NCBI RefSeq assembly: GCF_042647465.1
Contig: NZ_JBHRVN010000004.1
Length of the DNA: 64,000 bases
Source: Wagnerdoeblera intermedia
GTDB lineage: Bacteria > Pseudomonadota > Alphaproteobacteria > Rhodobacterales > Rhodobacteraceae
Reading direction: 5' to 3' (one strand)
Shown here: piece by piece, positions 35,051 through 43,714 of the stretch
How the letters are laid out: each line of letters begins with the position of its first letter
Numbering within the stretch: position 1 is the first letter of the stretch
Made by a program: the position numbers and the translations under genes
The notes under the pieces: generated by a model
What the model saw: only the letters and a program-made list of their open reading frames with translations
What the model was told of the DNA's origin: nothing
Databases searched by the model: none

Positions 35051-36118
35051 TCAGAGCCAGCCGCCACGCGACATCAGGCCAAGGGCTTCAAGCCCGCGCC
35101 AGCCCTGATACCGCTTTGACTGCTCTGTCCAAAGCTGCGGTGCCGCGCTGAGCGCGGCGTAATACTCGTTATAGAGGGAAGAGTTCTCAAAATGCTCTCC
35201 TCTTGTCGCTTCTTCGCGTGATTTTTCGACAATGGTGCTGAGAAACTTCGTATGCAGCAGCAGGCCGCAGAGGTCTTCCCCGCCCTCCGTCTCGGCGCGG
35301 TCGTTCAGCCGGCGGGGCAGCAGGGTATGGGTGGAGCTGACATAGGCATAGCGCCAGTGCCAGCGCACCAGCGGCACCTTGCCAAGCGTCGGCGCACGGC
35401 GCGGGTCAGTGCTGAAAAACGCCCGCGCTCTCGGACCGCCCTGGATCCAGAGATTGCCCAGATTTTTCTGACGCCGCCGGGTGTAATTGCCGCTGTCAAA
35501 CCAGGGGATTGTCTCCAGCGGGTCCTGTCCGGGTGCGGAAGGCTCAGCCCCCAGGGGCCCCCTGGGGTAAAGATCGAGCATCATCGTGCCAAGCGCGGGG
35601 ATCGCATGATCGTCGAGCCAGTCGGTCAGCGCGGGCAGGGGGCGGCTTTCCCAATGCGGATAGATCAGCAGCTCATCGGCATCGACGGTCAGGCACCAAT
35701 GGCCATGGCCATAGCGCGCCAGCAGGCCGTTCATCCAGTCCATGCCAAAGCGCGAGGCCTTATAAGAGGCCGTGGTCCGCCAGAGCGAGACATCGGGCTG
35801 GTCTTTCAGCAGGGCCTCGGAGCCATCGGTGCAGTTGTTGGCGACGATCAGGAAATGCGCGACGCCGAGGCGGCGGTAATGCTCGAGAAACCAGGGCAGG
35901 CGGTTTTCTTCATTGCGCAGAGTGGCAAAGAGCAGGATCGCGCCGCGCGCAATGGCGCCGGTGCGATCGGCCAGGGCGGTCAGATCGCGCAGGCGGCGAC
36001 GCTGGCCGCGCAGGATCAGATACTGCCGCCGCCCGCGCAGGCGCAGGGCAACGGCAGGGCTGACTGAGGGCAGGCCCCCGGACCGACCCGCAGGGGGCAG
36101 GATCCGGCGGCCTGTCAT
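35051..36118 (-). CDS. GT2-like glycosyltransferase (paralog B)
   Basis: The 355-residue protein parallels paralog A: GAILLFATLRNEENRLPWFLEHYRRLGVAHFLIVANNCTDGS and HWCLTVDADELLIYPHW carry the catalytic-domain and DxD motifs. The basic leader is again present. The two genes are tandem, 38 bases apart, and look like an old duplication that diverged, perhaps to add two different sugars. Its start at 36118 is three bases after the galU stop. The donor and acceptor cannot be read from the sequence. Confidence 0.88.
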   Translation of the reverse strand: MTGRRILPPAGRSGGLPSVSPAVALRLRGRRQYLILRGQRRRLRDLTALADRTGAIARGAILLFATLRNEENRLPWFLEHYRRLGVAHFLIVANNCTDGSEALLKDQPDVSLWRTTASYKASRFGMDWMNGLLARYGHGHWCLTVDADELLIYPHWESRPLPALTDWLDDHAIPALGTMMLDLYPRGPLGAEPSAPGQDPLETIPWFDSGNYTRRRQKNLGNLWIQGGPRARAFFSTDPRRAPTLGKVPLVRWHWRYAYVSSTHTLLPRRLNDRAETEGGEDLCGLLLHTKFLSTIVEKSREEATRGEHFENSSLYNEYYAALSAAPQLWTEQSKRYQGWRGLEALGLMSRGGWL

Positions 36119-36121
36119 GGC

Positions 36122-37000
36122 TTATTTCGACAGATCAAGCGAGGTGAGGAACTCGTGCAGTTCGTCGCGCAGATCCGGGCGCTTCAGGCCGAAGGCCACG
36201 GTCGCCTGGAGGAAGCCCGATTTTGAGCCGCAGTCGTAACGCTCGCCCTCAAAGCGCAGGCCGAAGACCTGGTTTTTGGCGGTTTCTTTGGCGATGGCAT
36301 CGGTCAGCTGGATCTCTCCACCGGTGCCGACCTCTGCTTTGTCGAGATGCTTGAGCACTTCCGGCGTCAGAATGTAGCGGCCGATCACAGCGAGGTTCGA
36401 GGGCGCGGTGCCTTTGGCGGGCTTTTCGACCATGCCTTTGGCACGGACCACACGGCCCATGGTCTCACCGATATCGAGAACACCATAGGACGAGGCTTTG
36501 TCTTCCGGCACTTCCATGGCCGCAACCATATTGCCGCCGGTTTCGGCATAGGCTTCCACCATCTGCGCAAGGCAGGGCTTTTCTGCGGCGATCACGTCAT
36601 CGGGCAGCAGCACGGCGAAAGGCTCATCGCCGATCATGCGGCGCGCGCACCAGACGGCATGACCAAGGCCGCGCGGGCTGTTCTGACGGACATAGGCGAT
36701 GGCGCCCGAATCCATATTGGTGTGCTGCAGCTCTGCCAGGAGTTCGGTCTTACCCTTGGACTTCAGCGCGGTTTCCAGTTCGGGGTTGTGATCGAAGTAA
36801 TCCTCAAGCGCGGATTTTCCGCGCGAGGTCACAAAGATGAACTCCCGGATGCCTGCGGCCCGCGCCTCGTCGATGGCGTATTGGATCAGCGGGCGGTCGA
36901 CCAGCGTCATGATCTCTTTCGGGATCGATTTGGTAGCGGGAAGAAAGCGTGTGCCGAGGCCTGCAACCGGAAAGACGGCCTTCGTTACCTTCTTTTGCAT
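36122..37000 (-). CDS. galU: UTP-glucose-1-phosphate uridylyltransferase
   Basis: GalU makes UDP-glucose, the donor for many surface glycans. The 292-residue protein has the nucleotide loop AVFPVAGLGTRFLPATKSIPKEIMTLVDRPLIQYA near residue 10, FVTSRGKSALEDYFD, SPRGLGHAVWCAR, LLPDDVI and GMVEKPAKGTAPS, all expected for GalU. It is the first gene of a leftward run through the two GT2-like genes, the GT14-like gene and the sulfotransferase. Its promoter should be in 37001-37176, between it and cysQ on the same strand. Confidence 0.96.
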   Translation of the reverse strand: MQKKVTKAVFPVAGLGTRFLPATKSIPKEIMTLVDRPLIQYAIDEARAAGIREFIFVTSRGKSALEDYFDHNPELETALKSKGKTELLAELQHTNMDSGAIAYVRQNSPRGLGHAVWCARRMIGDEPFAVLLPDDVIAAEKPCLAQMVEAYAETGGNMVAAMEVPEDKASSYGVLDIGETMGRVVRAKGMVEKPAKGTAPSNLAVIGRYILTPEVLKHLDKAEVGTGGEIQLTDAIAKETAKNQVFGLRFEGERYDCGSKSGFLQATVAFGLKRPDLRDELHEFLTSLDLSK

Positions 37001-37176
37001 CTGGGGAATCCTTAAAAATGAGTCTGCGGAAAGGCGTGAAGCCCCGGGTCGGTTCTGAATTCATGTCCGTCGGGGCTGGAGCCGGTCCGGGCAGGACCGC
37101 TCCGGCGTAGATCAGTGCAAATCTTCTCGCAACGGATTTGTTTGCGCGCAAACCCAGGGTTGCAATCTTCCGCTGA

Positions 37177-37986
37177 TTACCGCGCCTTCAGCGGGACCTG
37201 TGGCGCAGCGGCGATAAAGAAGCCGTTTTCCCAGCCGGCTTTGCCATAGGTGAAGGGGCGCAGATCCTCCATGTGGACCATGACCCCGCCCGCCGCGCGC
37301 AAAATCGCATCGCCGGCAGCGGTGTCCCATTCCATGGTCCGCCCGCAGCGGGGATAGAGATCGGCCTCGCCGCAGGCGACAAGGCAGAACTTCAGGCTGG
37401 AGCCTGCGCTTTTCAGATCGCCGGTCGGATAAAGCGCGATGTAATCATCCGTCGCCTGGTCGCGGTGCGATTTTGACGCGACGACGCGCAGCGCATTCAG
37501 ATCAGGCTCTGCCACCCGCAGCGGCTTGATGCGGCCGGCTGTGGCACCGAAGGGGGCTTCCTCTTCCACCGCGCCGCCCTCAGCAGGTGTATAGAAAAGC
37601 CGCTCTTTTGCCGGGGCATAGACCACGCCAAGAAGCGGCACACCCTCTTCGACATAGGCGATATTGACGGTGAAATCGCCGCGACGCTGCACAAATTCCT
37701 TCGTGCCATCAAGGGGATCAACGATGAGGAAGGTCGAAGCCTGCAGCGCATGGCTTTCGGCCTGTTCTTCGGTGATCAGCGTCAGCTGCGGAAACTCTGC
37801 CCTGAGACCTGCCGAGATCAGCCGGTCTGCGGCCTCATCGGCCAGAGTGACGGGGCTTTCATCCGCCTTCAGGCGGGTGCCGCTGTCGCCGGAGTGATAG
37901 ACCTCAAGAATGGCCTCACCCGCCTGAAGGGCAAGGCGGCGCATGGTCGTCACAAGGGCCTGGCGCTCTGCGGTTGTCAGGGTCAT
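37177..37986 (-). CDS. cysQ: 3'(2'),5'-bisphosphate nucleotidase
   Basis: CysQ removes the 3'-phosphate from PAP, the by-product of PAPS-dependent sulfotransferases and of sulfate reduction. The 269-residue protein of the inositol-monophosphatase superfamily has DESPVTLADEAADRLI, the metal site ITEEQAESH, the DPLDGTKEFVQRRGDFTVNIAY motif near residue 90, and WDTAAGDAILRAAGG near residue 220. Its place next to galU and the sulfotransferase suggests PAP clearance for glycan sulfation. It is divergent from the ABC permease gene, 96 bases away. Confidence 0.94.
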   Translation of the reverse strand: MTLTTAERQALVTTMRRLALQAGEAILEVYHSGDSGTRLKADESPVTLADEAADRLISAGLRAEFPQLTLITEEQAESHALQASTFLIVDPLDGTKEFVQRRGDFTVNIAYVEEGVPLLGVVYAPAKERLFYTPAEGGAVEEEAPFGATAGRIKPLRVAEPDLNALRVVASKSHRDQATDDYIALYPTGDLKSAGSSLKFCLVACGEADLYPRCGRTMEWDTAAGDAILRAAGGVMVHMEDLRPFTYGKAGWENGFFIAAAPQVPLKAR

Positions 37987-38082
37987 GGAAATCCTCTCTC
38001 ACGCGCAAATGTCTTCGTGATGCCGCAATCGCAGTCTACATTAGGGGCTGGCGCGCGATCGGGGCAAGTATGCGGACGGTAC

Positions 38083-38910
38083 ATGTTTAAAGCGGCAGAG
38101 AGCAGAAAAACCGGGCGCCTTGGCAGCGCGATCTCGCTGCTGGAGCGGATTTATCACGCGACGGTGCGCAATGTGCGCAAATCTCATGGCAATGCCATGG
38201 TGGGGCTTTTGCTCAACGTCTTTCAGACCGTGCTGCTGGTGGGCGTTTTCTACATCATGTTTGAGCTTTTAAACATGCGCCGCCTGGCGATCCGGGGTGA
38301 TTTTCTGCTCTATGTGATGTCGGGCGTTTTTATGTTCCTGACCCATACCAAGGCGGTGGGGGCGGTTTCCGGGGCAGAGGGGCCGACCTCTCCCATGATG
38401 AAACATGCACCGATGAATACCGTGATCTCGATCATGGCGGCGGCGCTGTCGTCGCTTTACCTGCAGGTTTTATCGGCGGCGATTGTGCTTTGGGTCTATC
38501 ACGCTGCGGTTCAGCAGATCACCATTCACAATCCAGCGAAAACTTTAGGCATTTTTCTTCTGGCCTGGGGATCGGGGGCGACGATCGGCATGGTGCTGCT
38601 GGCGGCGAAGCCCTGGTGGCCCTCGGGTGTGATGATGATTTCAACCGTCTATCAGCGGGTGAATATGATCGCCTCGGGAAAGATGTTTGTGGTCAATATG
38701 TTGCCCGGAAGCATGATCGGGCTTTTCGACTGGAACCCGCTGTTTCACTGCATCGACCAGGCGCGGGGCGCGATCTTTTTGAACTATGAGCCGCGCTACA
38801 CCAGCCTCAGCTATCCGGTCATTGTAACGCTTTGCTGCCTGATGCTGGGTCTGATGCTGGAGTTTTACACCCGTCGCCATGCCTCGCTGAGCTGGGGTGC
38901 AGGTAAATAA
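38083..38910 (+). CDS. ABC-2 type polysaccharide-export-like permease
   Basis: The 275-residue membrane protein has about six hydrophobic segments, of which LLLNVFQTVLLVGVFYIMFELL, SLYLQVLSAAIVLWVYHAAV and YPVIVTLCCLMLGLMLEFYTRR are the clearest. The layout, with a cytoplasmic basic N-terminus, fits an ABC-2 permease of the KpsM/Wzm type that exports capsule or O-antigen-like polymer. No ATPase gene is adjacent, so the partner must be elsewhere. I chose the ATG at 38083; the frame runs open upstream against cysQ. Its place beside the glycosyltransferase set supports a role in surface polysaccharide export, by inference. Confidence 0.8.
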   Translation: MFKAAESRKTGRLGSAISLLERIYHATVRNVRKSHGNAMVGLLLNVFQTVLLVGVFYIMFELLNMRRLAIRGDFLLYVMSGVFMFLTHTKAVGAVSGAEGPTSPMMKHAPMNTVISIMAAALSSLYLQVLSAAIVLWVYHAAVQQITIHNPAKTLGIFLLAWGSGATIGMVLLAAKPWWPSGVMMISTVYQRVNMIASGKMFVVNMLPGSMIGLFDWNPLFHCIDQARGAIFLNYEPRYTSLSYPVIVTLCCLMLGLMLEFYTRRHASLSWGAGK

Positions 38911-38975
38911 ATCAGGCAGATGGCGGGCTTTGGCCTGGCGTAGCGGGATCGTTGCAAAATCACAGCGGCGTGACA

Positions 38976-39006
38976 CTTGCAGGGCGATAAGCCCCCCCAT
39001 ATATAC
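38976..39006 (+). promoter_or_regulatory. RpoH (sigma-32)-type promoter of dnaK
   Basis: CTTGCA at 38976 and CCCCATATATA ending at 39006, with a 13-base spacer before the C run, match the alphaproteobacterial heat-shock consensus. It lies 106 bases before the dnaK start. Confidence 0.75.
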
Positions 39007-39111
39007 CCGAACGTAAGGGGCCCGGATCACTCCGGACCTGTAATCTGGGATCGGCGCCGGATGCCACATGTGAGGGTCCGGTTCCTGCATATCGCCTGAA
39101 GAGGAAGCAAT

Positions 39112-41037
39112 ATGGCCAAAGTCATCGGTATCGACCTCGGCACGACCAACAGCTGCGTCGCCATCATGGACGGTTCGCAGCCCCGTGTGATCGAGAATTC
39201 GGAAGGCGCGCGTACCACGCCGTCGATCGTTGCCTTCACCGAGAGCGAGCGTCTCGTCGGTCAGCCTGCAAAGCGCCAGGCCGTCACCAACCCGACCAAT
39301 ACCATCTTTGCAGTGAAACGTCTGATCGGCCGTCGCGCCAATGATCCGGCACTGGAAAAAGATAAGAAAAACATGCCCTACGCCATCGTTGACGGTGGCA
39401 ATGGTGACGCATGGGTTGAAGCCCGCGGTGAGAAATATTCCCCCGCGCAGGTCTCGGCCGTCATCCTGCAGAAGATGAAAGAAACCGCTGAGTCCTATCT
39501 CGGCGAGACCGTCACGCAGGCTGTCATCACCGTTCCGGCCTACTTCAACGATGCTCAGCGTCAGGCTACCAAAGACGCCGGCAAAATCGCCGGTCTGGAA
39601 GTACTGCGCATCATCAACGAGCCGACTGCGGCTGCGCTGGCCTATGGCCTCGACAAAAAAGACAGCAAAACCATCGCGGTCTATGACCTTGGCGGCGGTA
39701 CCTTCGACATCACCATTCTCGAGATCGATGATGGCCTGTTCGAAGTGAAATCGACCAACGGCGACACCTTCCTCGGTGGCGAAGACTTCGACATGCGCAT
39801 CGTCTCCTACCTGGCAGGCGAGTTCAAAAAAGAGCATGGCGTTGACCTGACCCTCGACAAAATGGCTCTGCAGCGTCTGAAAGAAGCCGCTGAGAAAGCC
39901 AAAATCGAGCTGTCGTCCTCGCAGCAGACCGAGATCAACCAGCCGTTCATCTCGATGGACAAAAACACCGGCCAGCCGCTGCACCTGATGGTGAAGCTGA
40001 CCCGTGCGAAACTGGAATCGCTGGTCGACGATCTGGTCAAAGCGTCGCTCAAGCCCTGCATCGCAGCGCTGAAAGATGCCGGCCTGTCGAAAGGCGACAT
40101 CGATGAGGTCGTTCTGGTCGGCGGTCAGACCCGCATGCCGAAAGTCATCCAGGCTGTCACCGAATTCTTCGGCAAAGAGCCGAACAAGGGCGTGAACCCG
40201 GATGAAGTCGTGGCCATGGGCGCAGCCATCCAGGCCGGCGTTCTGCAGGGCGACGTGAAAGACGTGGTTCTGCTCGACGTGACCCCGCTCTCGCTGGGCA
40301 TTGAGACGCTGGGCGGTGTCTTCACCCGTCTGATCGACCGTAACACCACGATCCCGACCAAAAAATCGCAGGTGTTCTCGACCGCAGAAGACAACCAGAA
40401 TGCCGTGACCATCCGCGTGTTCCAGGGTGAGCGCGAAATGGCTGCGGACAACAAGATGCTGGGTCAGTTCAACCTTGAGCAGATCCCGCCGGCTCCGCGC
40501 GGCATGCCGCAGATCGAAGTGACCTTTGACATCGACGCCAACGGCATCGTCTCGGTCTCGGCGAAGGACAAAGGCACCGGCAAAGAGCAGCGCATCACCA
40601 TCCAGGCCTCGGGTGGTCTGTCGGATGCAGACATCGAACAGATGATCCGCGATGCAGAAGCCAACGCCGAAGCCGATAAGGCCCGTAAAGAGCTGGTTGA
40701 AGCGAAAAACCAGGGCGAAAGCCTGCTCGACTCGACCAAAAAGTCGCTGAAAGAGCATTCGGACAAGGTGGATCCGTCGACCGTCGAAGCCATCGAGCTG
40801 GCCATGGGCCCGCTGGAAGAGGCTCTGGCGAAAGACGATGCCGGCAAGATCAAATCGGCGATCCAGAACCTGACCGAGGCTGCCATGAAGCTCGGCGAAG
40901 CGATCTACAAAGCTCAGGCTGATGGCCAGGGCGATGCGGATGGCGACGACGAAGGCCCCGCACGTGGTCGTGACAGCGATGATGACATCGTTGACGCCGA
41001 TTTCGAAGATCTCGGCGAAGACCGCAAGCGTCGCTGA
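39112..41037 (+). CDS. dnaK: Chaperone DnaK (Hsp70)
   Basis: DnaK is the ATP-dependent Hsp70 chaperone. The 641-residue protein opens with KVIGIDLGTTNSCVAIMDG (phosphate-1), has VYDLGGGTFDITILEIDDG and VVLVGGQTRMPKVIQAV of the ATPase core, then the linker DVVLLDVTPLSLGIETLGG and the substrate domain. The C-terminus (DDDIVDADFEDLGEDRKRR) is the acidic tail with extra basic residues. It is followed by dnaJ after an attenuator-like hairpin. GAGGAA precedes the ATG. Codon use is biased, as expected for an abundant protein. Confidence 0.98.
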   Translation: MAKVIGIDLGTTNSCVAIMDGSQPRVIENSEGARTTPSIVAFTESERLVGQPAKRQAVTNPTNTIFAVKRLIGRRANDPALEKDKKNMPYAIVDGGNGDAWVEARGEKYSPAQVSAVILQKMKETAESYLGETVTQAVITVPAYFNDAQRQATKDAGKIAGLEVLRIINEPTAAALAYGLDKKDSKTIAVYDLGGGTFDITILEIDDGLFEVKSTNGDTFLGGEDFDMRIVSYLAGEFKKEHGVDLTLDKMALQRLKEAAEKAKIELSSSQQTEINQPFISMDKNTGQPLHLMVKLTRAKLESLVDDLVKASLKPCIAALKDAGLSKGDIDEVVLVGGQTRMPKVIQAVTEFFGKEPNKGVNPDEVVAMGAAIQAGVLQGDVKDVVLLDVTPLSLGIETLGGVFTRLIDRNTTIPTKKSQVFSTAEDNQNAVTIRVFQGEREMAADNKMLGQFNLEQIPPAPRGMPQIEVTFDIDANGIVSVSAKDKGTGKEQRITIQASGGLSDADIEQMIRDAEANAEADKARKELVEAKNQGESLLDSTKKSLKEHSDKVDPSTVEAIELAMGPLEEALAKDDAGKIKSAIQNLTEAAMKLGEAIYKAQADGQGDADGDDEGPARGRDSDDDIVDADFEDLGEDRKRR

Positions 41038-41055
41038 CAGCACAGAGCGAAGCGG

Positions 41056-41084
41056 GGGCGGTCCTGAAGAAGGACCGCCCTTTG
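41056..41084 (+). terminator. Attenuator-like hairpin between dnaK and dnaJ
   Basis: GGGCGGTCC and GGACCGCCC form a nine-pair stem with a seven-base loop, then TTTGT. It lies 19 bases after the dnaK stop and 26 before the dnaJ start, and probably lowers dnaJ expression relative to dnaK. Confidence 0.8.
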
Positions 41085-41109
41085 TCTTTGACTCGATACG
41101 GGGAACGGA

Positions 41110-42255
41110 ATGGCAAAACGTGACTTCTATGAGGTGCTTGGCATCGCCAGGGGCGCCTCGGCAGAAGAAATCAAAAAGGCCTATCGCACCAAAGCGAAAG
41201 AGCTGCACCCCGACCGCAACCGCGACAATGCGGATGCCGAGGCGCAGTTCAAAGAGGTCAATGAGGCCTATGAGACCCTGAAGGATGAGCAGAAAAAGGC
41301 GGCCTATGACCGCTTTGGTCATGCTGCTTTTGAAGGGGGCATGGGCGGGGGCCGCGGTGGCTTTGGCGGCGGCGGCGGTGATTTCTCCTCTGCCTTCTCG
41401 GATGTCTTTGAAGATCTCTTCGGCGATTTCATGGGCGGCCGTGGCGGCGGCGGCGGTGGTCGCAATCGGGCGCGGCGCGGATCGGATCTGCGCTACAACC
41501 TGCGCGTAACGCTGGAAGAAGCCTTTAACGGCGTCCAGAAGACGATCAACGTGCCGACGGCGGTGAACTGTGACGTCTGTCATGGTTCGGGTGGCGAAAA
41601 CGGGTCTGAGCCGGTGACCTGCCCCACCTGTCAGGGCATGGGCAAAGTCCGTGCGCAGCAGGGCTTTTTCACTGTTGAGCGCACCTGCCCGACCTGTTCC
41701 GGCGCTGGCCAGACGATCAAAAATCCCTGCCGCGCCTGTGGCGGTGCGGGGCGCGTCGAAAAAGAGCGCAATCTGTCGGTCAATATCCCTGCCGGGGTTG
41801 AGACCGGGACCCGCATTCGCCTGACCGGCGAGGGCGAGGCCGGGATGCGCGGCGGCCCGACGGGCGATCTCTATATCTTCATCGAGGTCCGCGATCACCA
41901 GATCTTCCAGCGGGACGGCGTGAACCTTTACTGCCGCGTGCCGGTCTCGATCACCACCGCCGCGCTTGGCGGTGAGGTTGAGGTGCCCACGATCGACGGC
42001 GGCAAAGCGCGGGTCAAAGTGCCTGCGGGCAGCCAGACCGGCAAGCAGATGCGCCTGCGTGGCAAGGGGATGCCCGCGCTGCGCGGTGGTGGCAGCGGCG
42101 ATATGATGATTGAACTGGCGGTTGAGACCCCGGTGAATCTGTCGGCCCGTCAGCGCGAGCTTCTGGAAGAGTTTGAGCGCCTTGCCGAGGATAACAATCC
42201 CGAAGGCAACAGCTTCTTTTCCAAGGTGAAGAGCTTCTGGGACAAGAAAAGCTGA
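41110..42255 (+). CDS. dnaJ: Co-chaperone DnaJ (Hsp40)
   Basis: DnaJ stimulates the DnaK ATPase and delivers substrates. The 381-residue type-I protein has the J domain with the HPD tripeptide (KAKELHPDRNRDN), a long Gly/Phe region (GGGRGGFGGGGG), and four zinc-binding CxxCxGxG repeats: CDVCHGSG, CPTCQGMG, CPTCSGAG and CRACGGAG. The C-terminal substrate domains follow (RIRLTGEGEAGMRGGPTGDLYIFI). All functional residues are present. It is in the usual dnaK-dnaJ order and ends before a strong terminator. Confidence 0.98.
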   Translation: MAKRDFYEVLGIARGASAEEIKKAYRTKAKELHPDRNRDNADAEAQFKEVNEAYETLKDEQKKAAYDRFGHAAFEGGMGGGRGGFGGGGGDFSSAFSDVFEDLFGDFMGGRGGGGGGRNRARRGSDLRYNLRVTLEEAFNGVQKTINVPTAVNCDVCHGSGGENGSEPVTCPTCQGMGKVRAQQGFFTVERTCPTCSGAGQTIKNPCRACGGAGRVEKERNLSVNIPAGVETGTRIRLTGEGEAGMRGGPTGDLYIFIEVRDHQIFQRDGVNLYCRVPVSITTAALGGEVEVPTIDGGKARVKVPAGSQTGKQMRLRGKGMPALRGGGSGDMMIELAVETPVNLSARQRELLEEFERLAEDNNPEGNSFFSKVKSFWDKKS

Positions 42256-42261
42256 CAAGCG

Positions 42262-42290
42262 GGGCGCCTTCGGGCGCCCTTTGCTTTTTC
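42262..42290 (+). terminator. Terminator of dnaJ
   Basis: GGGCGCC-TTCG-GGCGCCC with a stable tetraloop is followed by TTTGCTTTTT. It lies seven bases after the dnaJ stop. Confidence 0.9.
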
Positions 42291-42349
42291 GGCTTTTGAT
42301 GGCGCAGGGCTTTAAGAGGAAATTAACTCAGAACTGCCAGGCTCTGTCC

Positions 42350-43102
42350 ATGAGCCGGGGTTTTTCCGATCTGACACAGCGCTTCTTTGATGCCGAGGCT
42401 GATCCGGTGGCCCTGCCTGCCGGGGTGGTGCCGTCTTATATCCGCGACCACCGCAAGCGGTTGCGGAGCCGCTTTCTCCAGGGCGGGGCTGCAGCATTGC
42501 CGGATTATGAGCTGCTGGAAATGGTGCTTTTCGCTGCCCTGCCGCGCGGCGATGTCAAACCGCTTGCGCATAAGCTTCTCAAGACATTCGGCGATTTCAA
42601 CGCGGTCCTTGCCGCGCCCCTGCCGCGTCTTCTGGCCCTGGACGGCGTGGGAGAGGCCGTGGCCTGTCATCTGAAGGTGACAGAGGCAGCAGCCGCGCGG
42701 ATGATGCGGGCGCGGGTGCTGAACCGGCCGGTTCTGTCGGGGTGGGAGGCCCTCTTAGACTACTGCCACACCGCCATGGCGCACAGCAGTGTTGAGCAGT
42801 TTCGCGTGCTTTATCTCGACCGGAAAAACGTGTTGATTGCCGATGAAGAACAGGCCCGTGGCACCGTGGATCACGTGCCGGTTTACCCGCGGGAGGTGGT
42901 AAAACGCGCTCTCGAACTGGATGCCAGCGCCTTTATCCTGGTGCATAATCATCCCTCCGGCGATCCCACGCCCTCGGATGCTGATATTACCATGACCTTA
43001 AAGATCGAAGAGGCCGCCCGGGCGCTTGGGCTGGTGCTGCATGATCATCTGATCATCGGCCGGGAGAGAGAGGTCAGTTTTCGTGCCGGTGGCTGGCTTT
43101 AG
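42350..43102 (+). CDS. radC: RadC-family JAMM/MPN protein
   Basis: The 250-residue protein has an N-terminal helix-hairpin-helix-like part (DYELLEMVLFAALPRGDVKPLAHKLL and FGDFNAVLAAPLPRLLALDGVGEAVACHL) and a C-terminal JAMM metalloprotease-like domain with the zinc motif HNHPSGDPTPSDAD near residue 200. RadC was named for DNA repair, but that role has been questioned. I chose the ATG at 42350 because MSRGFSDLTQRFF looks like a natural start; an ATG at 42299 is possible. The last six codons lie in a 16-pair hairpin shared with the opposite gene. Confidence 0.88.
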   Translation: MSRGFSDLTQRFFDAEADPVALPAGVVPSYIRDHRKRLRSRFLQGGAAALPDYELLEMVLFAALPRGDVKPLAHKLLKTFGDFNAVLAAPLPRLLALDGVGEAVACHLKVTEAAAARMMRARVLNRPVLSGWEALLDYCHTAMAHSSVEQFRVLYLDRKNVLIADEEQARGTVDHVPVYPREVVKRALELDASAFILVHNHPSGDPTPSDADITMTLKIEEAARALGLVLHDHLIIGREREVSFRAGGWL

Positions 43103-43116
43103 CCACCGGCACGAAA
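43079..43116. terminator. Bidirectional hairpin overlapping the radC stop
   Basis: A perfect 16-pair stem (TTTCGTGCCGGTGGCT with AGCCACCGGCACGAAA, six-base loop) spans the last codons of radC and its TAG, and lies four bases from the ldt stop. On either strand it ends in TTT, so it may terminate both genes. The coding role of the left arm is unusual. Confidence 0.7.
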
Positions 43117-43119
43117 GGA

Positions 43120-43701
43120 TCAAAGGAAGCGCACCTGAGTGCCGACCTGAACCAGTTCAAAGAGTTCTTCCACATTCGGGTTGAACAGACCGACACAGCC
43201 GGAGGAGGCTGGACGCCCGATCTTATCGAGATTGTCGATGCCGTGGATGCGGTAATACTGCCAGCCAAGGTTCAGCGCCCGGCTGCCCATCGGATTGTCC
43301 GGGCCCGGCGGAATGCTCTCCGGCAGCGTCGGGTCTGCGGCGCGCATGGTCGGGGTGGGGATCCAGGTCGGATTGCGGCGCTTCAGCACGATCTCGGTAT
43401 AGCCGCGCTGCGTATGTTCTTCGTCGCGCGGCACCGAGGAGGGATAGACCAGATAGGTCTGCTCATCCTCGGACCAGAAGTGCAGCACCCGCGAGGTCAG
43501 ATCGCACAGGATCGCGCCTTTGCGCAGGTGTTGGAAATGGTCCTGCCAGCGTTGCGCGCTGAAGCCGGCCACGTTGTGGTGATGGCCCTGCGACGGCTGC
43601 ACCATGGTCACCTGCGCACGCAGCAGACCGGGGGCGGCAAGGCCCGCAGCCGCAAAGGCGCCAAAGCCCAAAAGGCGGCGGCGGTTGAAGCTTTCTGGCA
43701 T
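43120..43701 (-). CDS. L,D-transpeptidase (YkuD domain)
   Basis: The 193-residue exported protein probably makes 3-3 crosslinks in peptidoglycan or anchors proteins to it. A twin-arginine-like leader (FNRRRLLGFGAFAAAGLAAPGLLRAQ) precedes the YkuD domain. The catalytic block is YRIHGIDNLDKIGRPASSGCVGLFN: the conserved His is present and the nucleophile Cys lies in SSGC, but the arginine usually found two residues after Cys is glycine. I chose the ATG at 43701 (MPESFNRRR). The stop is four bases from the radC hairpin. It is 13 bases after the CAP gene. Confidence 0.9.
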   Translation of the reverse strand: MPESFNRRRLLGFGAFAAAGLAAPGLLRAQVTMVQPSQGHHHNVAGFSAQRWQDHFQHLRKGAILCDLTSRVLHFWSEDEQTYLVYPSSVPRDEEHTQRGYTEIVLKRRNPTWIPTPTMRAADPTLPESIPPGPDNPMGSRALNLGWQYYRIHGIDNLDKIGRPASSGCVGLFNPNVEELFELVQVGTQVRFL

Positions 43702-43714
43702 CTTTTGCTCCGTT

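Noticed and set aside
38641..42258. A 1205-codon open frame antisense to dnaK and dnaJ
   Set aside because: It is the mirror of two strongly biased high-GC genes, has no ribosome site and a histidine/arginine-rich composition unlike any known family.
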